Source of the DNA: Osedax fenrisi
Lineage: Eukaryota > Annelida > Polychaeta > Sabellida > Siboglinidae
NCBI GenBank assembly: GCA_964019155.1
Contig: OZ025240.1
Coordinates: forward strand, 22,786,816 to 22,850,815
Direction: 5' to 3'
Length of the DNA: 64,000 bases
The position numbers and the translations under genes were made by a program. The notes below the pieces were generated by a model. It was not told where the DNA came from. It ran no database searches and worked only from the letters and a program-made list of their open reading frames with translations. Position 1 is the stretch's first letter; each line of letters begins with the position of its first letter. Below, one piece after another: positions 1 to 24,693 of this stretch.

Positions 1-689
1 AATAAAATATTAATCTCTTTATTTATACTCTCTATTGCATATGAAATAAATAGAATTATAAAAATACATTATTAGAAATAATGCCTTTAAAATGTATTTA
101 TCTCATAATAATTATGTTCTGACAATTACTAGTATTCAACTTGTATCAGAGATCACCGTTTATGAGGTACACTAATACTTTTGTTTGAAATAGAAAGAGG
201 ATATATAAATATTCTATTTCTAAGCACTTTTACTAATATACATATGTATTATTAGTATAGAAATAGATAGTATAGTATAGAAATAGTATAGTATAGAAAC
301 GATTATATATGCATATTTTGATAATTTTACATATTTCATATAATATTATATTTTATAAATTGATATGCTTTGAATCTATAGGTATATGTGTAATTTATGT
401 AGTATTTTGATTGCCACTATTTCAAAACTAGAAGCACCATATGTATAGTGGTAAATGCATCCAAATAACATTTAAAAAATTAATTTAGAGGGATATCCCC
501 TTAAAATAATAATATGATAATAAATGATAAAAGATTGTTCAATATGATGTTGATATTAAATTTGATAAAGAACTGAAATTTAAATAATAAATATATTTTA
601 ATATATCGTGATTTTGAAATCATCTAAATGTAAATACTATTTAAAATTATATATTTGAGAGGATACGGAGAGAATCGAGGAAAATAAGA

Positions 690-890
690 AGATAGAGGGG
701 GAGACAGGAATGAAGGGTGAGAGAGGTGGGAGACAGATATGTAGGGAGATGGGAATGTAGGAAGAGAGAGGGGGAGACAGGAATGAAGGGTGAGAGAGGT
801 GGGAGACAGATATGTAGGGAGATGGGAATGTAGGAAGAGAGAGGGGGAGACAGGAATGAAAGAAGAGAGAGTGAGGGGGAGACGGGTATG
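690..890. repeat. 73-bp purine-rich minisatellite
   Basis: A unit starting GAGGGGGAGACAGGAATGAA repeats at 695, 768 and (partly) 841, and the + strand is almost pure A/G. It lies in the INTS8 intron just downstream (in transcript sense) of the exon ending at 933, so the transcript carries a C/U-rich tract. Bases 1-660 to its left show only AT-rich sequence in which I recognise nothing. Confidence 0.85.
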
Positions 891-932
891 AAGGAAGAGA
901 GGAAGAGAGGGGTGGAGGGGGATGATACTTAC

Positions 933-13201
<12,269 letters not shown>

Positions 13202-13574
13202 CTCTATTATTTAATATCTATATTAATACGCATTTCAGTATATTATAGATTATATCTTTAAGTAATAGTTAAGTTAATAAATATATAAATAATAAATTAT
13301 AAATATTGATAAAAATAATATATGAAATTTAACTCAATTACTAACTTTACATATTTAAATACCTTAACTATATCATTCTATATGATTATATGTTATACTT
13401 ATTCATCCATTCAATTTATTTAAGATACAAGATGATATATTAACTAAGTTATAATTAATAACTATAATAGATTATCTATATTTCAAATTTTAATATATCA
13501 ATTTTATATATTTACAATATAATTATTATAATAATATTTAATATTATATTATAATAAATGGATTATGACAAAAA

Positions 13575-13721
13575 TCTTCGCGATTTGAACACCCACATAC
13601 TTGTTTAGTCTAATTAGTGATTTTACAATAGCGTATGATTGGCCATAATAATTATTGTATGTCTATGTAATACATACAGAGATATACATAGAGAATGTCA
13701 TACATACAACAACTTATCATT

Positions 13722-13755
<34 letters not shown>

Positions 13756-13935
13756 AGGCTCACTCGGTATGTAATGCAGATAACAAAATCAATATCAAAA
13801 CTAAACCCAACAAAACCAATCCAAACAAGTGAGAATAACTAAAACAAAAATATTAATGTTTGTATAAACAAACATACGCTATTGTAAATTGACTAATTAT
13901 AATAAACAATTTTGCGGGTGTTCCAATCGTGCATA
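13575..13935. mobile_element. Inverted-repeat element upstream of INTS8
   Basis: The left arm (about 13579-13638, CGATTTGAACACCCACATAC...ACAATAGCGTATG) is matched in reverse complement by the right arm (about 13872-13932, CATACGCTATTGTAAATTGA...GGGTGTTCCAATCG). About 55-60 bp of imperfect terminal repeat flank 230 bp including a (TA)n. Probably a non-autonomous DNA transposon; no second copy seen here. Confidence 0.65.
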
Positions 13936-15521
13936 AATCGGGAAGCTCTTGACCAGGTACCTAATAAAATGATCATCATTATGATGGTTAATAATAAAAA
14001 AATATGATAAATGTAATTATTTAATAATTTATTATAATAATAATAATTATATTATAATAATATTATATTAATAATATAATATTAGATATAATAACCGATT
14101 TCATAACCATTATGATAAATAAATTTAATATTAATCATATTTTCAAAATTTGTATAACAATTATTATGATTAATTATTAAATAAATAAATTAATATAATT
14201 ATATTTATAATTATAATAATTATTATTCAAAAATAAGAATTATACACAAATAAAATATATTACACTTATATTCATATAATTATTCATTATTCGGATAATT
14301 ATTATAATCATTATTATAATGATTATAATCATTATTATAATGATTATAAGAAAATATTATAAATGTTAATTTAATAATTAATTCAATTATAATTAAATAA
14401 TTTGTTAAAATAAAATGTTCTTGATCTATCTCAATTTATAATATAATAACGTTGGTATTAATTAGATCAATATTAGATATTAGATAGGTATTGGTATGAT
14501 AAACTTATAATTTGTAAATGAAAATGGAACGTTAATTAAATTAAATGCATGTCCAATAATATACAACAAATAAAATAAATTTTAAAACCTTTAAAAATAT
14601 TTACAATTTATTAAGAACAATTTTAAAATTAACAATTAAGTATGTAATTATTAGTTTATAAATTACTATAATGTTATAGTATTATGTGTACTTTTTTAAT
14701 TTGTATCAATGCATTAATATAATATTGTATATTAATAACTACATTATTAGACATATAATAATAATCAAGAAAATATAAAACACAAATTTAAATTAATTGC
14801 CGGAAGTTAGATATAGTTATTTCGTCCTACAATAAATTAGCGCCCAAGAATACCCGATATAAATAGTCGCTATATTGATATAACCAAACGGTAAGGTAAG
14901 GTAAAATACAAATATATGTAACCACATTATAAAACATTTGAAATAACGTGAACATTATCGTTCATCTAATCTAAATTATTTACATAATCTTACATATATA
15001 TTATAATATTTAATATAGTCACTATAATAGTGTAATATATACTTATATAAGTGTATTAATTATTTAATATTATATATCTATTAATATATTAATTATATAT
15101 CTAGTAATAAAAGATTGCATCAAAAAGGGTTAAAGTTAATATCAATAACATGGTTAATCATGGTCTCATTTAGCTTCTGAAGCTAAAGGAGGCCATGGGT
15201 TAATATGAAACATTATTATTTAATTTAATATTTTAATCTATATTCGACAATTATCATGTACAGACATATTTTCCCATATATCACCAGGATATTTTCTATA
15301 TTCTAATATAATACTACCAAATAGCTATATAACACCTACCTACAAAATATCTATATATACCTTCAGTGATACTAATACCTATTTTTAATAAACATTTACA
15401 CTATTTATATACATATAAAGTTATAAAGTAATTACTTTATAATAACTACTATTCTTGATATAATAGATATAGTCATTCTGTAAATGGTGAGTAGTTTTAT
15501 ACCACATAAATCAATAGAGTT

Positions 15522-15554
<33 letters not shown>

Positions 15555-15555
15555 C

Positions 15556-15684
15556 TCAGCAAACCGTAATAGCCTCATATTAGCAGCATAACAGTATAAT
15601 TAATAGCTTCAAATGTTTACATTGTGCTATTATACTGCTATTATGTTGCCATTAAATGTATATTATGCTGCTATTAATTTGTAA
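15556..15684. mobile_element. MITE family B, short copy
   Basis: Shares with 24042-24262 the sequence GTAATAGCCTCA...AATAGC(T/A)TCAAATGTTTACA, the motif TGCTATTATGCTGCTATTAT, and an inverted-repeat layout. Two related copies in one window with no ORF suggest a non-autonomous transposon. Confidence 0.65.
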
Positions 15685-17282
15685 TTTGTTAATTTTTATT
15701 AAAATTATAGAAATAAATGATATAATAATTATCCATAATTTACATCTACCCCTTTCCCATTTCTATTAAACTATTATATATCTACAGAGCACATGTAATA
15801 CACATTCGTATTTAATTGAATTTTCTAATCTTAGATATATCCTATTGTTTTCTATTAGTAAGTTAATTACCTTGGGTTCGTTATTTTACATAACAGGTGA
15901 GCTCATAGTAGGGTGTATTTTTTGGTTTTTTAGAGACTTGTATTCACTGCATTAAAACCGATACACTAATATCTCAGTTTATCTAGCAACTGGTTTATTT
16001 GATTATTTAATCCACCCATGGGTGTGCCACTAGTGCACTAGTGGCAGAAAAGAAACTTGTGGTGTAGCGTGTTTTTCATTAGACAGATCTGTCTGTCTCT
16101 CACTTATATGCACAAATAATAAGCTCCGCCCGTGAAATGGATCATAAATATACGTCACAATCGTGATACTCTTACTATTTGTAGGTATGTGCATATCTAT
16201 TTATCAATGATATGCCACATACAAAATAATGTATCTTATTTCTATTTCGTTTATTTTTACTATATGATTTATTTCTACTTTCGATTGTTTTTCGTTTATT
16301 TTTACGGTAACTGTAAAACATTTTAATTTCGTATTATTCTTTGTTTATTTCTATAGCGTATGTTATCATTAGCAAATATTTATACTTTATATTTTCGGCT
16401 ATGTATTTGCTTAAATAAATTATCATTCAATCAATGATTATACCAGTTGTTAATTAAAACAGAGACACTAGTTTCTCAGTTTTACCTTCATCGAGTAAAG
16501 AGTCTCAACTGCCCCACTAGTTTCTGACCCTACTTGCCACTACAGTCTCTAATATACCACTTGCCACTTTTGTCTGACCAATAATACACCATTAGTGAAA
16601 TCGCTTTATTATGAATCTAAAAATGTTATTAATTTATAAGTGACACTCTTAATTTCTAGTTATATATATTAAATATGTTATATTAAATCTATTAAATATG
16701 TTATTTTTATAAATCTTGCGTTATGTTCTCCAAGGCATAATTGTAACGACTTGTATTATAAATTAGATATTTATCGAATATCACCTATCATATATCACTA
16801 TTAATATGCCGCATTACTAATGATTCATTAGAGTAATGATAATTATTAAATAAAAATAAATAAGATTTATTTAGATTTAATTAGATTAGATTTAAATTTT
16901 ATTAACCTAATATAATATAATAATATAACTTAATATATTACTTATATTTAATTATCTTTATCAAATGATAATTGCATTTTAAAGTAGATTCATATATCTA
17001 AATATAATTTAATAAAGGTGCACTAATTATATATATATATATATTATGAATATATATAATCATAAAAATATAAAAATATAAACTATCACGGTATAAAAAA
17101 TAAAATTAATTCGTAATAAAATCTTAAACAATAACATTTGAATAATTTTGAAAATAATGAAATAAATAAAATTAAAAATAATAATAAATATTAATATTAA
17201 TAATATTAATATTATTAATAATATTAATAATATTAATAATAATTCATATAATATTTTTTAGATAATAGGATTATTTTAAATA

Positions 17283-17554
17283 TTATAAATCTGAAATATT
17301 AGATATCGAAATAACTTCAACGGAAGGACACGTATCCGTATCAGTCGAAGAAGATCCGCATTCGAAATACAGCACTAGCGCCACCAACAGGCATAAAGAA
17401 GCGCACTTAAGGCCTATACACAGTCCAAACAGTCGGCTAGCCAACAGCTGAACATCGTACTCGTAGCAGGTACCCTTCTCACCGCAAGTCTCGTACCATA
17501 TGGAACACGTCGAGTCGAACAGCACTCCAAAGTATATAGGCGAAGGTATCAGTG
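17283..17554 (-). CDS. SLCO last exon with stop codon
   Basis: Begins in phase 1 after CTATATACAG and encodes LIPSPIYFGVLFDSTCSIW, the last helix, and a short Ser/Thr/Asp-rich cytoplasmic tail. Joined to 18162-18098 it gives RSFGLGIQNF...ILALIPSPIYFG, the typical OATP helix 11-12 region. The acceptor belongs to the first unit of a 45-bp minisatellite. Confidence 0.92.
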
Positions 17555-20500
17555 CTGTATATAGTGTATAATATAGTTATATAGGCGAAGGTATCAATGC
17601 TGTATATAGTGTATAATATAGTTATATAGGTGAAGGTATCAGTGCTGTATATAGTGTATAATATAGTTATATAGGTGAAGGTATCAGTGCTGTATATAGT
17701 GTATAATATAGTTATATAGGTGAAGGTATAAATGCTGTATGTAGTGTATAGTATAGTTATATTTAAAATAGTGTAATATTATCAAATCTAGTTAAGAATT
17801 AGCGTTAGCATAATAATTATTGTTATTATCAGATATAGGCATTACAATGTTCACTATAAAAGCATAATGTGATTAGAGGTGAGGCCACACTGAATATTCT
17901 ACCGGAACTGGCAAATTCACTGATATCTTATATGTTTGATCCACGATAAACCGAGAATATTCGCGCTTTACACAAATTCACGATTAATGACTATTTCAAA
18001 GTGACTATTTGCAAATTTAGCCTCACCTTAATGATTAATAATCATAATTATATAATATATTGATTATTATCGTAAGTTATAGGTGAGTATACATAACCTA
18101 ATATTCTTGAAAGGAAGTTTTGAATTCCTAAACCGAACGATCTCTGATGATCTTTCATTGATCTGTGTATAAAGTTGAAATTAATCTATTTATAAATATT
18201 CTTACAATGTTATGTTTATAGTTATATGTTTATAAATATTTAAAATCATTTATTTATTGAAATTAAATAATGATCACTATATAATTATATTTAATTTCAA
18301 TATAATTGTTATTATTACAAATACAATATATGTGGTGTTATTGGTTACTTCAGATGACAATAATTCTTTCTGTACTAAGCTGGGAGTAAGAGTATAACTA
18401 TCATTTCAGAATGTTTCAATAATATAGTATTATATTGATTGTTTTTTTAACAAATGTATTAATTCATCCCTTTATTAAATATAAATAAATATAATTAATA
18501 ATATATACATATACATAATTTAAATACATATATATTAGATATCCTAGAAATATTTAAATTTTATTATAATTAAAATAAAAATATTTTAGATAATTTTTAT
18601 AAAATGTTTCAATAATGTAGTAAATAATGTAGTCAATAATTTGTAGTAAATCACGTTGTCTAGTAGATAAATAGACTATTGAGATTATTTAGTATAATAT
18701 TAATACAAGATGTTTTACAAATCCTCACATATTAATTATAATTATATAAAATTACTTTAGTTTTAAAGATTAAAAATATATCGTAATTTAAAAAAAAAAA
18801 AAATTATAACGAAATAAATATATCTAATTTCATTTCAGATAATTATAATAGAGATAATTAAAAAATTACACGTTCTCAATTATTATGAGAATATAATTAT
18901 AAATAAAATTAATAATAGATTAGTTAATAATTTATGAAATACATTAGATAATTAAAAAATAAAATAGGTTTCGTATTTAATAAATAAAACAACAAAATAT
19001 GTTTTAACAGAAGACATACTTTTTTTTTAAAGAAATATATAATTTGTTAATTTCTATTTGTTTATTTAATTTATTATATTTTTGTATATAAATAATTCAC
19101 ATATCATAATGATTAGTGTATTTGGTTGTATTGTATATTTTTTAAATGTATTATAAAATATTACAACATAGAATTAATGATCTATTACTATTTGAAATTA
19201 TAAATTTCATGTTAACATACACATTTTATTTATTTATTTAGGTGTATAATGTATATTTAGGTATATAATTTACTTATATTTATTTTCTAGTTAAGAATAT
19301 ATTTTCCAAATATTACGCTGATATAATTTGTCAAACAATTTATTTTATTATGATTATCTTTATAATAACTGATACTAGTTATATATTCTTTTTTCATATA
19401 TTTTCATGCATTTCAATTTAATAGCTAATTTATCATAGCAAATATATAAATTTTATATTTCAAATACATATTTTCTTAAATAAAATAATCAAAACAAAAT
19501 GATATATGGTGCAATTAGGTTAATTTAATTTTAATTAGAGTATTATCAATTGTAAAATACAATACCAATTGTAATACATTGTAAAATATGAGAAAATAAT
19601 AAAATTATAATTAAATATAAAATATTACATTTTATTCTGGTTTACTAAATTGAACTTTCTTCAGATAACAGTTACCTCGTTATATAACCTCATCGTAATG
19701 ATATAACAGGACATAACCTTAAGGTCAACAACAGTATGGGGTTCTGTCCACAAAGATTAGTGAGCAGAGTGAAGAACAGAATGACGAGGAAGGGAGTGAG
19801 ATTATCACAAGACGATGCACACCTCCCTTTAGAAGCCGTATAGAGTTCACATCCACACTCAGTATATGTCTATGTAATGTTGTGTAATGTTATGTAATGT
19901 AATTCATAATAATGTTGAATAGCATACTGTTACATGTACAATTTGTTTAAATATATTGGTTATAAATTAACTCAATAACTTATTTTATTATATATATTAA
20001 ATCATAATATAAGTATTATTAGTATTATATATATATATATATATATATATTGCTATTAATAATTTTTGAATTAACTACTACTATTACTTCTATTAATATA
20101 AATAATAATAATAATATTTCTAATTATTTAATTTGATATAGTTCAATAGTTTAACAAGATGTTATATTGCCGTTTTATAGATAGTCTAAATAGAGTAATA
20201 CCACGTCGGGTAGAGTTAGCAACATAACCGATGGTCTATCAACCTGGGTATCGTGGTGTTTGCTAAGACAGCCAGCCTGACATGCGTTCATGAACGTAGT
20301 ACTAGTGTTCAGTACACAGACGGGGGCGTAGATAGGCTGACATGCGCAGTTGTGGCAGGACATCAGAGGCTCGGTGCTTTCATTACTGGTTGTGTGTGTG
20401 TGTGTGGTTGTGTGTGTGGGTGTGTGTGTGTATACTTAGGGTATGCTTTATGGCATGGGAAGCTGTACAGATTGATGCTGACGATATCAACTGTCCGTTT

Positions 20501-23500
20501 GTAGAACTTACTATGCAACCTTACGCACATCATTAGTGCAATTATTCATTATACCTATGTATAAGGTATTGCTATTCATTTATATTATATATTCAGTGAC
20601 ACTAGATATCAAGCTACTCAGGATCAGTGTTAATACATGGATACAGTATTATATATATATATACAATATTAGCATTATGTCCAAGGTGCACTGTATATAT
20701 AAGCTAGTTTCTATTGCTACTGAGAATGGAAATATCTAATAATTCTAGTAATCGATAGAAATATATAAATTGAGGAAAAGAAGGTTTACATGTACAAAGG
20801 AGTCACATCACCCTAGTTATACACGTATGTGTTAGACTTACTTACGCTATAGAGAAGCCTCGTAGACTAGCCAAGTTAACGGTGGTGCTGCGATCGCACG
20901 ACACGTACAGTAGCGCCACCACCCCGCACAGAGGGGCGCTACCGAACACACACAGTAGATGAGAGATACGCCGGCAGCTGGGAGATAGCAGTCTCATCAG
21001 CACACTGCCTAGCAGGATGCCTGCTATAGCTCCGGGTATCACTACTGCACCTGTACTAGTGGTGGTGGTGGTGGTGGTGGGGTACAGTAGTGGTAGTGGT
21101 GGGGAGGGGTAGGTTTATAATAGTGGTGGTAGTAGGTGTACAGTAGAGGTGGTGGGGGTAGGTGTATTGTAGTGGTTGCAGGTATTAGTGACAGGTATCT
21201 AGATGTGATGGTGGTAGATTTCTAGTAGTGATGGTGGTATATGTCTAGTGGTTGTAGGTGGTAACATTGCACTTATGTACAGAATTCTATATAAGTAAAT
21301 ACAATTAAAATACATTTTAATGAAGTCACATATGAATAATTAAAACAATATATATTGTATATTGAGTATGATAATAATGTTACTAAGTTTTTAAATTAAA
21401 CTTTAGTTACTTCATTAATTCTAATACCTATATATTTATATATGTATATATATATATATATATGTAAATATTTGATATATGATTAGAGATTTATCAGTAG
21501 ATATGACTAATTTAGCAATTGCACCCCTCTATAGTATTACCTGTATAGATATTAGCACTAGCGGCAGTTTGGTCGTAGGTTATCTGTATGTACTTTGCGA
21601 TGAACAACACGAAACCAGTGATCATAGACTGTTCAACGATCATGATCAATGTCACTATTATCCAGAGGGTGTTCGTGAATATTGAATGCAGCTCTTTCGT
21701 GAAATCTGCGAGGCACATTGAATTACGTTCATTATATAATTATATATAATTTATTATCAATACTTAATTATCATATAATTGTATGACAAAAATGATCCGC
21801 TATCGTTAAATCCATGGATACCTTAAATGAGGGTGGCTTCGAATGGATATTGGAGGTATTTTTGTTATAAGTGAAAACTTAATCTAAGTTCCTGATATGT
21901 TGAAAGCACTCCACAAAAATAACAAATAACAATAAATGTTTATCTCGAAACAATAAAATAATAAATATAATGTGTTATTTAATACATGTACGTAATGATA
22001 CCTAATAGGTATTATTGGTATTATTCTAATCTCTTATATATCATAGTAATGTAGTACATAGATATATATATATATATATATATATATTGTATACTATTAT
22101 ACTCAATATATTAAGGGTATCCTTAGTATAAGCTAAACATAGCTTCTGGGTATCCCTCCGATTATTATAGCCAATATTCGGTAAATAAAATTGATTCATT
22201 CATTCAATTTACAGTATACGTTAACAAATGATAATAATTTTATCAATGGTTATATTTTATCATAATTTTAAATCAATATAAATCAATTCAGTGCATAGTA
22301 AGTGTACTATTATATACTATGATATTATCATGTTAGATAACATACTGCTAAATACTATCCTTCATGGTAGTAAGATAGAGAACCTTTAAGAGAAGTGAAC
22401 CTCTTTACAGAAACATTCGCTGTGATAGAGGTGGAGCTGTTATCTACATCCTTCAGCACAGGAGGGTAACACAGTAAAGGTATTCCTGTTCGCATTGTAA
22501 TTAGTTATAATCAAAACATTATGTGAATAATAATGTGTTATTCTCTAATATATATATACCTACCTAACTACATTTATTAATTAAATTTATTTAATAGTAT
22601 TATTATGTTAATAATTTATAAATATGTATTATTAAAGATAAAATTAATATCAAAATTTAATTATAAGCAAATTCAATTATAAATATATATATCTATATTT
22701 CTATTCTATTTTTGTGTGGAAATTCTACTTCGCAATACAGTATATACTCTAATGTCAACATGTACTAGTTATGCTAATACATCTAGTTATACGTAACCTG
22801 CACATAGGATGAGTGTTGCTGATACTAGATAGCCTACCCACCATGCTCCTATCCATTCAGGTGAATCTTCATTTAAATCTAGGATAGAATAAAGTATAGA
22901 GCATTAAAATAAATGTAAAGAAAATAGATTAAATATTTGTTATAGATATAAACTTTTAAGATTATATAATATATTAAAAATATAATTATATATATAATAT
23001 AATAATTGTTCGGATTGTGTTTCGTTCATTTGCAAGGTATTATAACATAGTTGTATTGATGTTACTTATCAAGTTACTTAATGTTATCTTTAATTATTTA
23101 ATATAACAATTTCATTAAACTTTAGTTAACAAATAATTATGTATTTTGATGTGTGATACTAATAAGTTGTATTAGTATTCACTACACATACATTGACATC
23201 ATATCTAAGTACACATATTTAATATGGAGGAGGCCTATCACACATTGAACTAGACGGAGGTTGATTACTTGAGGGCATCCTATATAAAGCACAACAATCA
23301 TACATATTGTATTAGAGGTGAGATAGCTTACTTGAAGGTCGTTGCCAGGGTACTATGTAGAGTTGGAGACAGATAGCCCCTAGGAAGAATCCCAGTGCAG
23401 GACCCAGGGCTGTCATTGAATACATAATACCTGTGTAATGTATTATGTAATAATGGTACCTTCACGTATTTAGTTATTTTTCTAATTCATTAAAACAACT

Positions 23501-24657
23501 AACTTCTAATCAGTATAATTATTGACATTTTTTTAATTTGTATTTCTTTATATATATATTTTATTGAAAATACGATTATATTTATAAATATGTTTGAATT
23601 GAAATATATTTTCTAATACAATTTAGATATATTCATATTGAAATCATTAATTTACAATGAGTATTTGATTATAAAATTACATATATACTCCTAGACCATA
23701 ATTCAATATGATGAATCATTCAAGGTAAACCAAACGATTCAAAATATACGTAAGCAGATATCCTGTGACTGTATATTAACTATTCAAATTATTAAAAATA
23801 AAAAATGTATAACAGATAATAGATGATATATTGTAATCTCAAATCATATGAATAATTATTATTAATATTATTCCAAACTATTTATATTGATTTATTTTAT
23901 ATAAATTTTGTTTTATTATTTCGATGTCATAACTTCATTATAATAATATTATCTCTCACTCACGAATAATTCATTTGAAATTTGATATTTCTGAATAAAT
24001 AAATGGACTATCACTACAACTACAATGAAATACAAGTATACATGCCCAGTAAACAGTAATAGCCTCATAATAGTAGCATAACAGCATATTTAATAGCATC
24101 AAATGTTTACAATGTGCTATTATGCTGCTATTATATTGCTATTATTAGAATAGCAGCATAATATACTTTTAAAATTAATAGCAGCATAATAGACATTAAA
24201 TAGCAACATAATAGCAGCATAATAGCACAATGTAAACATTTGAGGCTATTATTGTTCGGGTGTGCGCACAACATCATCACCTGCGTACAAAGGATAAGAT
24301 TTGTTCGGAACGTTATCATACAGATAAGTGGGTCCCAGCGTATAGATGGGGCTAGCTCCTACACCGATCATGAGCTTCGCGATCACAAACACTACCACCG
24401 GCCAATCGGATGACTTCACTGAGGTTATGTCCTGTGAAGGACACGCTGCTGATACTTCCGCCGTACTGTTGCATAGTAACGACGATGTCAGCGTGGAGTT
24501 GACCTCCTGTTAGAGAACACTTATTGTTGACATATAACGACTGTAATGGGAGAGAGTACAGTATAATTAAGATCATTATAACATTGAAATCTAAGATCAC
24601 TAGTAAATATATATATATATATATATATTTTAACAAATTTATAATATATATATATAA

Positions 24658-24693
<36 letters not shown>

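Larger units (their letters stand above)
13202..17282. other. Intergenic region between INTS8 (5' side) and SLCO (3' side)
   Basis: About 4.1 kb with no supportable exon. It holds the inverted-repeat element at 13575-13935, the MITE at 15556-15684, several (TA)n runs, and near 16320-16430 a sequence resembling 31728-31845 of the duplicated block, hence a dispersed repeat. The INTS8 promoter should lie just right of 13201, but I can point to no specific element. Confidence 0.6.

Noticed and set aside
17840..18010. Possible exon with AAATTCAC repeats
   Set aside because: No frame connects to the SLCO exons, whereas 18098-18162 fits in phase and family pattern.
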